From Cnuibacter physcomitrellae (GTDB lineage Bacteria; Actinomycetota; Actinomycetes; Actinomycetales; Microbacteriaceae): a stretch of 64,000 nucleotides of DNA. Made by a program: the position numbers and the translations under genes. Shown piece by piece: positions 1 to 9,412 of this stretch. The notes under the pieces were generated by a model that saw only the letters and a program-made list of their open reading frames with translations, searched no databases and was not told the origin of the DNA. The DNA is taken from the NCBI RefSeq assembly GCF_014640535.1, contig NZ_BMHD01000002.1:240843-304842 (forward strand). The letters run 5' to 3'. Position 1 is the stretch's first letter; the number at the start of each line of letters is the position of its first letter.

Positions 1-1212
1 CGCATCCCTCGCCAGGATGCGCTCCGCACGGACGCCCCGCCGCATCAGACGGGGGACGAGGGAGCGCAGCACGGGCAGCACCGTCCGCAGCGCCGCTCGT
101 TCGAGCCGGGTCGGCGGGCGGTGGAGGCTCTGGCGCGAGGCGAGCCCGGCGAGCGCGGCGTGGAAGGTGAGCTGCAACGACTGGACCGCCTCGGCTGCGG
201 CCGTGCGGCGCCGCCCCACCGCGGCGAGCTCACGGGCGAGCGGTAGCCCGTCGAGCAGCGGTCCCGCGAGGCGGTTGGCCGCCACCACGGCGTCCTGCAC
301 GGCCAGGTCGGTCCCCACCCCGCCGAGCGGCGACATCGGATGCGCGGCCTCGCCGATCACCAGCAGGCCAGGCCGATGCCACTCCTCCAGCCGCGACACG
401 TCGATCGTCTCGGCCGTGAGCTCGCTCCAGCTCCCGATCGACCCGAGGGCCGCCGACGCGGACGGGACGGCCGCGCGTATCGCGGCGACCGCGGCCTCGA
501 GGCCGGCGGCCCGGAGTCGCGCCGCGCCGCCCGTGTCCAGGAGCAGACCGAGCCGAGCCGAGCCGTCGTCGACGGCGCCCACCACGATCCGGTGCTCTCC
601 GACGTGTGCCGGCGTGAAGACGTGCTGCCGCGCCGGAACGCGCACCCACACCACGTCGACCGGCCCCGCGATCGGCGTGAGGACGAGTCCTGCCGCCGCA
701 CGGACGAGGGAGCCCCGCCCGTCGGCGCCGATGGTCAAGCGGGCGCGGATCTCGAGGTCGCCCCGGTGATCTCGAGCCGTCACCCCCGTGATGGCCTCGC
801 CCGCCCGCCGCAGGCCCGTCGCGACCGTTCCGGATCGCAGCGACAGCGTGGGCACCGCGCCCGCCGCCCTCGTGAGCGCGCCCAGCAGGTCCCGTCGCGG
901 CACGGCGACCGGTCCCTCGGCATCGGCGGGATGGGGGCCGTCGAGGTGCAGTCGGATGCCGTCGACCACGAGGTCCACGGTGGAGACCGCCGTCCGCGGC
1001 AGGGCGCGCATCCCGTCCGCACCGAGGAGCTGCTCCAGGGCCTCGAGCGTCGAGGCCCCGAGCAGGTCGGCGCCTCGTTCCTCGAGGGGGCTCTCGCGAC
1101 GCTCGACGACCTCGACCCGGACGCCCGCGCGGGCGAGCAGCAGTCCGAGCAGCATCCCGGACGGTCCGCCGCCGACGATGCAGACATCGGTCTCGTGCAC
1201 CCGAGTCGCCAT
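1..1212 (-). CDS. FAD-dependent monooxygenase (UbiH/PHBH-like), 3' end cut by window
   Basis: Reading from the ATG at 1212 gives 404 codons open to the window edge. The N-terminus carries a Rossmann FAD-binding motif, GGGPSG at residues 14-19, followed by a typical VEVVER second strand. Near residue 285 there is GEAAHPMSPLGGVG, the second FAD-contact motif (GD/E..HP..P..G.G) of aromatic-ring hydroxylases and related flavoproteins. Length and motif spacing fit a complete class A flavoprotein monooxygenase of about 400-410 residues, so only a few C-terminal codons can be missing. It probably hydroxylates an aromatic or polyketide-like substrate with NAD(P)H and O2; the substrate is not deducible. 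It lies 20 nt downstream of the methyltransferase gene on the same strand, so the two are probably cotranscribed. The family call is firm, the specific reaction unknown. Confidence 0.85.
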   Translation of the reverse strand, partial: MATRVHETDVCIVGGGPSGMLLGLLLARAGVRVEVVERRESPLEERGADLLGASTLEALEQLLGADGMRALPRTAVSTVDLVVDGIRLHLDGPHPADAEGPVAVPRRDLLGALTRAAGAVPTLSLRSGTVATGLRRAGEAITGVTARDHRGDLEIRARLTIGADGRGSLVRAAAGLVLTPIAGPVDVVWVRVPARQHVFTPAHVGEHRIVVGAVDDGSARLGLLLDTGGAARLRAAGLEAAVAAIRAAVPSASAALGSIGSWSELTAETIDVSRLEEWHRPGLLVIGEAAHPMSPLGGVGTDLAVQDAVVAANRLAGPLLDGLPLARELAAVGRRRTAAAEAVQSLQLTFHAALAGLASRQSLHRPPTRLERAALRTVLPVLRSLVPRLMRRGVRAERILARDA

Positions 1213-1232
1213 GCCCTCCATGCTACGGACCC

Positions 1233-2756
1233 TCAGCCGACGGGCACGAGCATGCCGTCGTCGAGGAGCTCGCGCACCCGGGGCAGCACCGAGTCGCGGA
1301 TCGCCGGCTCGGGCACGTCGAGCACCTCCGCGAGCGCCGCGACGATGGCCCCGAGGGCGAGGTCGCCGTCGCTGGCCCCGACGAGCCCGGCCAGCTCGGT
1401 GGTGAGGTCGATCCGACGGGCGAAGCCGCCGCCCTGCACCAGCGTCATGACGACGGGGTCGTCGCTGCCCGGCCAGTAGTGGCGCTCCTCGGTGATGTCG
1501 GAGGCGTAGGCGAGGCGCGCCGCCAGCACGCCCTCGTCGTCCCGGGCGGCCGACCAGTCGTGGCCGATGAGGCAGGCGGAGAGGTGCTCGCCGAGCCCCA
1601 CCCGCGACGCTCCCCCACCGTCGGGCAGGCGCTCGTACCGCGCCAGCGTCGGCTCGCCGACGGGCCGGCGGAGGAGCACGTAGCCCAGTCCCACCGACTG
1701 CACGCCGCGGTCGGCGAAGTCGTCGAGCCAGGCGCCGTAGAGGCGGTCGAACGCCGCCGTGCCGGGCAGCGTGCCCCCGTCTCGGATCCACGTCTCGGAG
1801 TACGTCGCGGCGTCCTGCCGCTCCCGCTCGACGACCCAGGCGTCGAGGGAGAGGGGCTCGATCCAGGAGCGCACCCGGTCGAGCCCGTCCTCGTCGGCGC
1901 GGTACTCCCAGTTGCCGAGCAGCTGGGCGATGCCGCCCGGCGCGAGATGCTCGGCGGCGCCCTGGATCACCGCTCGCACCAGCGCGTCGCCGACCCGGCC
2001 GCCATCGCGGTACTCGTACCGGGGCACCCCCTCCGTCCGCGGGGTGATCACGAACGGCGGGTTGGACACGATCCGGTCGAACCTCTCGCCCGCCACCGGG
2101 TCGTAGAGGCTGCCGTGCCGCAGCTCCACGCCCTCGATGCCGTTGAGGTCCAGGTTGAAGCGCGCGATCTCCAGCGCCCGCGCGGAGATGTCGGTCGCCA
2201 CGACCCGGCGGGCGTGGCGCGCGGCGTGCATCGCCTGGATCCCGCATCCGGTGCCGAGGTCGAGCACGAAGTCGACCGCACCGGGCACGGCGAGCCCGGC
2301 GAGCGTGGTCGAGGCCCCGCCGATCCCCAGGACATGGTCCTCGTCGAGGGGACGGCCGAGCACCGCCTCCCCCAGGTCGGAGCGGATCCACCACTGACCC
2401 GCCCCGAGGGCGTCGGTGAACTCGTAGGGGCGCAGATCCGCGAGGGGCACCACCGACTCCTCGGTGGCACGCACGAGCCCCAGGTCGACGAGCCCGTCGA
2501 CCCCGGTCCGCGGCGCCGCGCGGTGGGCGTCGTCCCGCGAGACTGACCGCCCGAGCACGAAGAGGTCGGCCAGGATGCCCGCGGGCGTGAGCGCGTCGCT
2601 CTCGCGGAGCCTGTCGATGGCCCGGCGGGCCGGGAGGAGGCGTCCGCGGAAGAGCGCCTCCGCGGCGGCGCTCCCCCACAGCGCGTCGACCGCCCCGACC
2701 TGGAAGCCGGCGACGGTGAGGTCCTCGCGGAGACGGGCGAGCGTGTCTGCGGTCAT
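1233..2756 (-). CDS. Class I SAM-dependent methyltransferase (small-domain, NPPF type)
   Basis: A 507-residue protein if translation starts at the ATG at 2756; an in-frame TTG four codons upstream is an alternative, and neither has an ideal ribosome-binding site. Residues around 165-172 read LDLGTGCGIQ, the SAM-binding motif I, and about residue 231 there is SNPPFV, the (N/D)PP(Y/F) motif IV of N6-adenine and N5-glutamine methyltransferases such as HemK/PrmC and RsmC. A helical N-terminal domain and a long C-terminal extension flank the core, as in actinobacterial proteins often labelled only as methyltransferase. Likely substrates are RNA, DNA or a protein glutamine; sequence alone does not decide. 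It heads a minus-strand pair with the FAD monooxygenase. Confidence 0.85.
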   Translation of the reverse strand: MTADTLARLREDLTVAGFQVGAVDALWGSAAAEALFRGRLLPARRAIDRLRESDALTPAGILADLFVLGRSVSRDDAHRAAPRTGVDGLVDLGLVRATEESVVPLADLRPYEFTDALGAGQWWIRSDLGEAVLGRPLDEDHVLGIGGASTTLAGLAVPGAVDFVLDLGTGCGIQAMHAARHARRVVATDISARALEIARFNLDLNGIEGVELRHGSLYDPVAGERFDRIVSNPPFVITPRTEGVPRYEYRDGGRVGDALVRAVIQGAAEHLAPGGIAQLLGNWEYRADEDGLDRVRSWIEPLSLDAWVVERERQDAATYSETWIRDGGTLPGTAAFDRLYGAWLDDFADRGVQSVGLGYVLLRRPVGEPTLARYERLPDGGGASRVGLGEHLSACLIGHDWSAARDDEGVLAARLAYASDITEERHYWPGSDDPVVMTLVQGGGFARRIDLTTELAGLVGASDGDLALGAIVAALAEVLDVPEPAIRDSVLPRVRELLDDGMLVPVG

Positions 2757-2821
2757 CCCCCCATTCAATCGCCCCCGATGCTCTTCTGCGCGCCCGTCGG
2801 GCGTCGCTACAGTGAGGGACC

Positions 2822-4366
2822 ATGACGACCCTCTCGCCCGACGCGCTGGTCGTCGAGACCTCGAGCGGCGCCCTGCGCGGCATCACCGACGGCACCGTGC
2901 GGTCCTGGCGGGGCATCCCGTACGCGGCGCCTCCCGTCGGAGCCCTGCGCTTCCTCGCCCCCCGTCCGGTCGAGCCCTGGTCGGGCGTGAGGGACGCGGT
3001 CGCGTTCGGACACGCCTCCGTGCAATCGAAGAGCCCGGCGGTCCGGCTTCCTGCCGACGTGTCGATGTCGGAGGACTGCCTCACCCTCAACGTGACCGCG
3101 CCGGCCGAGCACGACGGGCCACTGCCCGTGATGGTCTGGATTCACGGCGGCGCGTACTTCGCCGGATCGAGCGCCCAGGCGCTCTACGATCCCGCCCATC
3201 TCGTCGCCGAGGGGGTCGTGGTCGTCACCGTCAACTACCGGCTGGGAGCCCTCGGCTTCCTCGACCTCTCGTCGCTCTCGTCGGGCGCCGCGACCTTCGA
3301 CAGCAACCCGGGCCTGCGTGACCAGCTCGCCGCGCTCCGCTGGGTGCAGGACGAGATCGCGGCGTTCGGGGGTGACCCCGGCGATGTCACCCTCTTCGGC
3401 GAGTCGGCCGGTGGCGGATGCGTCACGACGCTCCTGACCTCGCCCGCGGCCGCGGGCCTGTTCCACCGCGCCATCGCGCAGAGCTCGCCCGCCACGAGCG
3501 TGTACTCCGCCGAGCGCGCGGCGAGGGTCGCCCGCCGCTTCCTCGACGTCGTCGGGATCGACGCCGACCGACCGGAGCTCCTCCGCGAGCGGGCCGCCGA
3601 GTCGCTCGCCGACGCCGCGTTCGCCCTCATCGGCGACGTCGCGAGGGACGTCCCCGGCACGCTCGCTCTCGCTCCGGTGGTCGACGGCGACATCGTGCCG
3701 GTGCATCCGATCGAGGCCTACAGCGCGGGCACGCAGCTACCGGTGCCGCTCATCATCGGCACCAACCGCGACGAGGCGTCCCTGTTCAAGCTGATGAAGT
3801 CGCCGCTCATGCCCGTCACCGAGGCGTCCGTGGCGGCGATGTTCGAGGAGCTCGCGGCCGAGCAGCCCGACCTGGGTGATGCCGCAGAGCGCATCGAAGG
3901 CGCCTACCCGCACTATCCCCGACGCCGCACGCCGTCGGAGCTCTCGCGCGACGCCGGCTTCAGGATGCCGTCGATCTGGCTCGCCACGGCGCACTCCCGG
4001 GTGGCCCCCACGCGGATGTACCGGTTCGATCACGCCACCCCGATGCTGAAGCTGCTCGGGATCGGCGCCACGCACGGTGCGGAGCTCGCCTACGTCTGGG
4101 GCAACTTCGAGGTCGCCCCGAAGGACCCGACGTTCCGTCTCGGAGGCCGCAAGGAGGCCCACCGGCTGTCGGAGTCGATCCGACATCGCTGGACGGCCTT
4201 CGCCTCCTCCGGCACGCCGAGCGCCGGCGAGGGCGCCCCGGAGTGGCCTCTCTACGACGAGAGCACACGCAGCACCCTGATCTTCGATCGGGGCGAGACC
4301 GTGGTGGACGACCCCGACGCCGAGGTGCGCAGCGCCTGGGGCGACGAGGTCATCGGGTTCTCCTGA
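2822..4366 (+). CDS. Carboxylesterase type B family hydrolase
   Basis: A 514-residue alpha/beta hydrolase of the cholinesterase/carboxylesterase B family. The visible triad is Ser195 in FGESAGGG, Glu318 in GTNRDEAS and His418 in GATHGAEL, and the oxyanion-hole motif HGGAYF is at about residue 107. No signal peptide is evident, so it is probably cytoplasmic and cleaves carboxylic esters (para-nitrobenzyl-esterase type). A TACAGT -10-like box lies 8 nt before the ATG and a GAGGGA ribosome-binding sequence falls in the same gap, so the mRNA leader is very short. It is divergent from the methyltransferase gene across only 65 bp. Confidence 0.92.
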   Translation: MTTLSPDALVVETSSGALRGITDGTVRSWRGIPYAAPPVGALRFLAPRPVEPWSGVRDAVAFGHASVQSKSPAVRLPADVSMSEDCLTLNVTAPAEHDGPLPVMVWIHGGAYFAGSSAQALYDPAHLVAEGVVVVTVNYRLGALGFLDLSSLSSGAATFDSNPGLRDQLAALRWVQDEIAAFGGDPGDVTLFGESAGGGCVTTLLTSPAAAGLFHRAIAQSSPATSVYSAERAARVARRFLDVVGIDADRPELLRERAAESLADAAFALIGDVARDVPGTLALAPVVDGDIVPVHPIEAYSAGTQLPVPLIIGTNRDEASLFKLMKSPLMPVTEASVAAMFEELAAEQPDLGDAAERIEGAYPHYPRRRTPSELSRDAGFRMPSIWLATAHSRVAPTRMYRFDHATPMLKLLGIGATHGAELAYVWGNFEVAPKDPTFRLGGRKEAHRLSESIRHRWTAFASSGTPSAGEGAPEWPLYDESTRSTLIFDRGETVVDDPDAEVRSAWGDEVIGFS

Positions 4367-4455
4367 ACCGCATCTGCGACAATCGACCGACACCGAGTGG
4401 CGCGATCCGCGCCCGCGCGCCGGTGAACCCCATCCGTCAGCTGAGAGGACACGCC

Positions 4456-5220
4456 GTGCCCACCGACCGTCTCGTCGCCTTCGACCTCGACGACACCCTC
4501 GCCCCGTCGAAGACCCCGATCGATCCCCGCATGGCCGCGCTCCTGCTCGAGCTGCTCCGCGAGGTCGAGGTGTGCGTCATCTCGGGCGGCCAGTTCGCGC
4601 AGTTTTCGAGCCAGCTCGTCGCGAACCTCCCGGATGCCCCCGCCGAGCTGCTGGAGCGTCTCCACCTCATGCCGACCTGCGGCACTCAGTACTACCGCTT
4701 CCGCGACGGCGGATGGCAGCAGGTCTACGCGGAGAACCTCACCGACGACCAGAAGCAGCGCGCGATGACCGCGGTGGAGGAGGAGGCGAAGCGCCTGGGC
4801 CTCTGGGCGGAGAGGTCGTGGGGCCCGATCCTCGAGGACCGCGGGTCGCAGATCACCTTCTCCGCGCTCGGCCAGTCGGCGCCGATCGAGGAGAAGGTCG
4901 CCTGGGACCCCACCGGCGAGAAGAAGGAGAGCCTCCGCGCGGCCGTCGCGCCCCTCCTGCCGGATCTCGAGGTGCGCTCGGGAGGCTCCACGTCGGTCGA
5001 CATCACGCGCCAGGGCATCGACAAGGCCTACGGGATGTCGAAGCTCGCCGAGCTGACCGGGATCCCGCTCGACGACATGCTCTTCGTCGGCGACCGCCTC
5101 GACGAGGGCGGCAACGACTACCCCGTCAAGCGCCTGGGCGTCCGCACCGTCGCGGTCGAGGGCTGGACCGACACCGCCGAGTTCGTCGAGGGCTTCCTCG
5201 CCGAGCGCGCCGGCGCCTGA
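4456..5220 (+). CDS. HAD-superfamily phosphatase, subfamily IIB (Cof/PMM-like)
   Basis: A GTG start at 4456 is chosen because GAGAGGAC lies 7 nt upstream and the product begins directly with the HAD nucleophile loop, FDLDDTLAPS (DxDxT). The C-terminal motif GDRLDEGGND supplies the Mg2+-binding acidic pair. At 254 residues with the cap between motifs II and III it resembles HAD-IIB enzymes that act on sugar phosphates, including eukaryotic-type phosphomannomutases. The protein is cytoplasmic. The substrate cannot be assigned. It stands 89 bp after the esterase gene and could share its transcript. The next gene is convergent, with 22 bp between stops. Confidence 0.85.
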   Translation: MPTDRLVAFDLDDTLAPSKTPIDPRMAALLLELLREVEVCVISGGQFAQFSSQLVANLPDAPAELLERLHLMPTCGTQYYRFRDGGWQQVYAENLTDDQKQRAMTAVEEEAKRLGLWAERSWGPILEDRGSQITFSALGQSAPIEEKVAWDPTGEKKESLRAAVAPLLPDLEVRSGGSTSVDITRQGIDKAYGMSKLAELTGIPLDDMLFVGDRLDEGGNDYPVKRLGVRTVAVEGWTDTAEFVEGFLAERAGA

Positions 5221-5242
5221 GCCTCCCCGGCCTTCCCCGGGA

Positions 5243-6850
5243 TCACTCCGTGGGGCGGGGCCGTCCGACGTCGAGCTCCGTCTCCTCGACGTCGATCCGG
5301 GCGAGTGCCGCGCGCACCGCGCGCTCCTGGTAGCGGCCCTCCTTGCGCGCCTGGAGGATGGCCTCCCGCTCGGCGGCGATCATGTCGCGGCGGAGCCGGT
5401 TGTAGGAGCGCGGCAACGGCTCGGCCTCCTCGGGCGCCGGGTTGTCGAGCGCGTCCGAGAGGAACTGCGCGTTGGCCCGGAGCCGGTCGACGACCCGCTG
5501 GTCGACCGAGTCGTCCAGCTGCTCCTCGAGCTGGCGGAGGCCCGCCGTCTGGGCCTCCGCCAGCAGCATGTGCTTCTCGGTCGTCTCCTGCGAGTAGTCC
5601 GGCGCCGGCAGGCGCAGTCGCCGGATGACGAGCGGCAGGAACGCGCCCTGCACGAGCGTGCCCACCACGACCACCAGGGCGAGGAGCTGCAGCAGCGCCC
5701 TCCCCGGCGTCTGGTCCGGGAGCAGGAAGACCGCGGCGAGCGTCACCACGCCTCGGATGCCCGCGAACGAGACCGCGACCCCGGTGCGGTAGCTCCAGCC
5801 GCGCTCTCGCAGCCGAGCGGGGCCGAACCGGTAGATCGACGTGGTGAGCATCATCCACACGAACCGGGAGGCGAACACGGCGAACAGCAGCACCACGCTG
5901 ATGAGCACCACGTCCCAGAAGCCGATCCCGATCTCCACCGCGCTGCCGAGGATGGACGCCACGCTCAACCCGATGAACAGGAAGACGGCGTTCTCGAGGA
6001 GGTACTGGATGGTGCGCCAGTTCAGCGCCTCCGCGATGCGGGCCTGCGCGGTCTGGATGACGGGTGACCGGAACCCGAGGTAGAGCCCGGCGACGACGAC
6101 CGCGAGCACACCCGATCCGTGCAGCTCCTGAGCCGGGATGAAGGCGACGTAGGGCACGACCAGCGAGAGCGAGGCGTCGAGCACGGCGGAGTGGAGGCGC
6201 CGCCGGATGAAGCCCACGACGAACCCGACGACGAGCCCCATCCCCACGCCCACGATCACGGCGATCGCGAACTCGAGGATGACGTCCCCCGGCGTGACCG
6301 TGCCCGGTCCCCCGCTCGCGGTGCTGATGATGGCCGCGATCGCCGCGTTGAGCGCCACCAGCGCGGTCGCGTCGTTGAGGAGGCTCTCCCCCTCGAGCAC
6401 CGTCACCAGCCGGCGCGGCAGGTTCACCCGACCGGCGATCGCGGTGACGGCGACCGCATCCGTCGGCGCCACGACCGCACCGAACGCGAACGCGGCCGAG
6501 AGCGTGATCATCGGCACCGCGATCCACGCCGTGAGCCCCACCGCGACGACGGTGAAGGCCACGAGCCCGACCGAGAGCAGGAGGATGCCGTCGCGGCGAG
6601 CGCGGACGTCGGTGAACGAGGTGCGGATCGCGGCCGCGTAGAGCAGCGGCGGCAGGATGCCGTAGAGGATCAGGTCGGGCTGCACCGCCAGCTGCGGGAC
6701 GCCGGGGATGAACGACACCGCCGCCCCCACCACGACCAGCGCGACGGGCGCAGACCAGCCGACGCGACCGGAGAGCCCCGTGACGGCCACGGTGACGACG
6801 ACGAACGACACCACCCAGATGATGATCGTGACGGGATCCATACCCGCCAT
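5243..6850 (-). CDS. CPA1-family Na+/H+ antiporter
   Basis: The product (535 residues from the ATG at 6850, preceded by GGGGGA 8 nt upstream; an ATG three codons later is also possible) has about 12 hydrophobic segments and a charged cytoplasmic C-terminal tail. Diagnostic sequences are FGAVVAPTDAVAVTAIAGR and EGESLLNDATALV, matching the PTDAV and ESLxND motifs that contain the ion-binding Asp residues of NhaP/CPA1 exchangers. It exports Na+ (or K+) in exchange for protons. A second CPA1 gene lies at 44520-46187. The gene is divergent from the TauE-like permease with 64 bp between starts. Confidence 0.9.
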   Translation of the reverse strand: MAGMDPVTIIIWVVSFVVVTVAVTGLSGRVGWSAPVALVVVGAAVSFIPGVPQLAVQPDLILYGILPPLLYAAAIRTSFTDVRARRDGILLLSVGLVAFTVVAVGLTAWIAVPMITLSAAFAFGAVVAPTDAVAVTAIAGRVNLPRRLVTVLEGESLLNDATALVALNAAIAAIISTASGGPGTVTPGDVILEFAIAVIVGVGMGLVVGFVVGFIRRRLHSAVLDASLSLVVPYVAFIPAQELHGSGVLAVVVAGLYLGFRSPVIQTAQARIAEALNWRTIQYLLENAVFLFIGLSVASILGSAVEIGIGFWDVVLISVVLLFAVFASRFVWMMLTTSIYRFGPARLRERGWSYRTGVAVSFAGIRGVVTLAAVFLLPDQTPGRALLQLLALVVVVGTLVQGAFLPLVIRRLRLPAPDYSQETTEKHMLLAEAQTAGLRQLEEQLDDSVDQRVVDRLRANAQFLSDALDNPAPEEAEPLPRSYNRLRRDMIAAEREAILQARKEGRYQERAVRAALARIDVEETELDVGRPRPTE

Positions 6851-6914
6851 TCTGACGGTCCCCCGCCCTCGACGAGAACGGGCGCCTCGACCGCGCATCT
6901 GGAAGGGTGATGCT

Positions 6915-7679
6915 GTGCCCGACGTGCTCACGATCGCCTACCTCGTCACCGCCGGTGCGGTGGCCGGCATCGTCGGCACGGCCGGCGGGATCACGTCGCT
7001 CGTGTCCTACCCGGCGCTGCTCGCGATCGGCATCCCGCCGCTGGCCGCGAACGTGACGAGCTCGGTCGCCCTCCTCGGCAGCGGCGCCGGATCCGCCCTG
7101 CGGGCCGGCCCCGACCTCTCGGGTCACGGCGGCACCCTGCGGCGGTGGCTGCCCGGGTTCGCCCTCGCGTCGCTGGTCGGCGCCGTGGTGCTCGTGGTGA
7201 CGCCCGGCCGGGTCTTCGACCTGCTGGTGCCCTTCCTGGTCGCGGCCGGTTCCGCGGCCCTGCTCCTGCAGCCGCGGCTCGAACGGTCCCGTGGCGGACG
7301 CCCGCTGCCGCCGGGCGTGGTCGGCATCCTGGGGGCCGCGGTCGCCTTCTACAACGGCTACTTCGGCGCGGACTCGGGGATCCTGGTGATCGCGCTGCTG
7401 CTGGCCACCACCGAGTCGGTGCTCCACCGCGCCAACTCCCTGAAGAACGTCATCCTGGTCATCGCCGACGTCGCGCCGGCGGTCCTCTTCGCCCTGACCG
7501 GGACGGTCGTCTGGCACGCCGTGTGGCCGCTGGGCCTCGGCGCGCTCGCCGGCGGCCTCATCGGACCGTCTATCGCGCGCCGGGTGCCGGCGTCGCTGCT
7601 GCGCCGACTGATCGCCCTCTGCGGGTTCGCGCTGGCGGCCTTCCTGCTGGTCTCCGCGCTCCGCGTCGCGGCCGCCTGA
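6915..7679 (+). CDS. Sulfite exporter TauE/SafE family permease
   Basis: A 254-residue integral membrane protein from a GTG at 6915 with GGAAGGG upstream. It has 7-8 hydrophobic segments and the internal duplication typical of the TauE/SafE (TSUP) family, seen in AGIVGTAGGITSLVSYPALL near the N-terminus and YNGYFGADSGILVI after the midpoint. TSUP proteins move small anions such as sulfite, sulfoacetate or organosulfur compounds; the substrate here is unknown. The gene is convergent with aceB, with a strong hairpin between them. Confidence 0.88.
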   Translation: MPDVLTIAYLVTAGAVAGIVGTAGGITSLVSYPALLAIGIPPLAANVTSSVALLGSGAGSALRAGPDLSGHGGTLRRWLPGFALASLVGAVVLVVTPGRVFDLLVPFLVAAGSAALLLQPRLERSRGGRPLPPGVVGILGAAVAFYNGYFGADSGILVIALLLATTESVLHRANSLKNVILVIADVAPAVLFALTGTVVWHAVWPLGLGALAGGLIGPSIARRVPASLLRRLIALCGFALAAFLLVSALRVAAA

Positions 7680-7697
7680 GCCGGGCGACGCGACGCA

Positions 7698-7735
7698 GGC
7701 CGCCGCGGCGAGCCCGAGAGCCCGTCGCGGCGGCC
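7698..7735. terminator. Bidirectional hairpin between TauE-like gene and aceB
   Basis: GGCCGCCGCG at 7698-7707 pairs perfectly with CGCGGCGGCC at 7726-7735. It sits in the 61-bp gap between two convergent stop codons, so it can terminate both transcripts. It lacks a T tract, which is normal for high-GC actinobacterial terminators. Confidence 0.7.
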
Positions 7736-7740
7736 CGGTC

Positions 7741-9390
7741 TCACGCGGCGACCTCCTGCGGAACCCCGGCCGCCTCGTCGGAGGGGGTGTCGACGAGGTA
7801 GTGGGCGTAGGCGGGGATGGTGAGGAACGTCGGGAACTCGTCCTCGAGCGCGACCATGCGCACGATCGCGGCGGCGTCGTCGAAGCGGTCCTCGTCCGTC
7901 CTCGGCGTCGTGGCGAGCTGCTGGTCGATCAGCACCGAGACCAGGTCGCGCGTGATCCGCGTGCCCTCCGTGGTGCGGATGCGGTGGTGGATCCACTGCC
8001 ACAGCTGCGAACGGGAGATCTCCGCGGTCGCCGCATCCTCCATGAGACCGTCGATGGCGGCGGCGCCTGTGCCGCGCAACCAGCTCTCCACGTAGCGGAG
8101 CGCGACCGACACGTTCGCCCTGACCCCCGCATCCGTCACCTCGTGATCGATCGACGACAGGTCGAGGAGGTCGCCGGCGGTGACCCAGACGTCCGTGCGC
8201 TGACGCTCCACCTGGTTCGGACGCTCGCCGAGGACGGCGTCGAACTCGGCCATCGCGACCTCGACGAGGTCCGGATGCGCGACCCACGACCCGTCGAAGC
8301 CGTCGGTCGCCTCGCGGTGCTTGTCGTCGGACACCTTCGCGAGTGCGCGGCGTGTGGCCTCCGGGTCACGCCGGTTCGGGATGAACGCGCTCATCCCGCC
8401 GATGGCGTGCGCTCCCCGACGGTGGCAGGTCGCGACCAGGAGCTCGGTGTACGCGCGCATGAACGGCACCGTCATCGTGATGCGGTCGCGATCCGGGAGC
8501 ACGAACGCCGGCCCGCGGTCGCGGTAGGTCTTGATGAGGCTGAAGATGTAGTCCCACCGACCGGCGTTCAGGCCCGCGCAGTGGTCGCGGAGCTCGTAGA
8601 GGATCTCCTCCATCTCGAACGCCGCCGTGATGGTCTCGATCAGCACCGTGGCGCGGATCGTCCCGCGGTCCAGACCGAGCGCGTTCTCGGAGAACGTGAA
8701 GACGTCGTCCCAGAGCCTGGCCTCGAGGTGGTTCTCGATCTTCGGCAGGTAGAAGTACGGCCCCCGTCCCGACTCGATCAGCGCCTGGGCGTTGTGGAAG
8801 AAGTAGAGCCCGAAGTCCACGAGCGACCCTGACGCCGGCTTCGTGGACCCCGCCCGGTCGGTGTAGGAGAGGTGCTTCTCCACCAGGTGCCACCCGCGCG
8901 GACGCAGGATGATCGTCGGGGTCTCGAAGCCCACCCGGTACTCCTTGCCCTCGGGCGTGGTGAAGTCGACCTGGCCGCGGATGGCGTCGTAGAGGTTCAC
9001 CTGCCCGCCGATGATGTTGTGCCAGGTGGGGCTGGTCGCATCCTCGAGGTCGGCGAGCCACCCCTTGGCGCCGGAGTTCAGCGCGTTCACGGTCATCTTG
9101 CGGTCGGTCGGACCGGTGATCTCGACCCGGCGGTCCTCGAGCCCGGGTCCGGCGCCCGCGACACGCCAGCTGCGGTCCTCGCGGATCGAGGCGGTCTCGG
9201 GGAGGAAGCGGAGGTTCCGGCCGTTCTCGATGGCCTTGCGGACGCGCATCCGCTCGAGCAGCCGCTCGTGCCGGCGGCCGGCGAACTGGTCGTGGAGGCG
9301 CGCGACGAAGTCGAGCGCGGCAGGGGTGAGGATCTCGTCGTAGCGCTCGTCGGTCTCGCCGAGCACCGTCATCCTGGTGTGTGCGGTCAT
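7741..9390 (-). CDS. aceB: Malate synthase A
   Basis: A 549-residue enzyme condensing glyoxylate with acetyl-CoA to malate, the second step of the glyoxylate shunt. The ATG at 9390 is preferred over one at 9405 because AGGA lies 7 nt before it. Family signatures include DLEDATSPTWHN in the N-terminal third, the acyl-CoA/glyoxylate region PKIENHLEARLW, and WVAHPDLVE toward the C-terminus. The length matches malate synthase A rather than the roughly 720-residue G form. It lies 22 nt downstream of aceA on the same strand, so the two shunt genes form an operon. Confidence 0.96.
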   Translation of the reverse strand: MTAHTRMTVLGETDERYDEILTPAALDFVARLHDQFAGRRHERLLERMRVRKAIENGRNLRFLPETASIREDRSWRVAGAGPGLEDRRVEITGPTDRKMTVNALNSGAKGWLADLEDATSPTWHNIIGGQVNLYDAIRGQVDFTTPEGKEYRVGFETPTIILRPRGWHLVEKHLSYTDRAGSTKPASGSLVDFGLYFFHNAQALIESGRGPYFYLPKIENHLEARLWDDVFTFSENALGLDRGTIRATVLIETITAAFEMEEILYELRDHCAGLNAGRWDYIFSLIKTYRDRGPAFVLPDRDRITMTVPFMRAYTELLVATCHRRGAHAIGGMSAFIPNRRDPEATRRALAKVSDDKHREATDGFDGSWVAHPDLVEVAMAEFDAVLGERPNQVERQRTDVWVTAGDLLDLSSIDHEVTDAGVRANVSVALRYVESWLRGTGAAAIDGLMEDAATAEISRSQLWQWIHHRIRTTEGTRITRDLVSVLIDQQLATTPRTDEDRFDDAAAIVRMVALEDEFPTFLTIPAYAHYLVDTPSDEAAGVPQEVAA

Positions 9391-9412
9391 GGTCGTGTCC
9401 TTCATCGTGGGA

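Noticed and set aside
1-25. GCATCCCTCGCCAGGATGC sequence at the left edge similar to the hairpin at 48.4 kb
   Set aside because: At the left edge it is coding sequence of the monooxygenase. The similarity to the terminator at 48391-48431 is short and GGATGC-type words are common in this genome.
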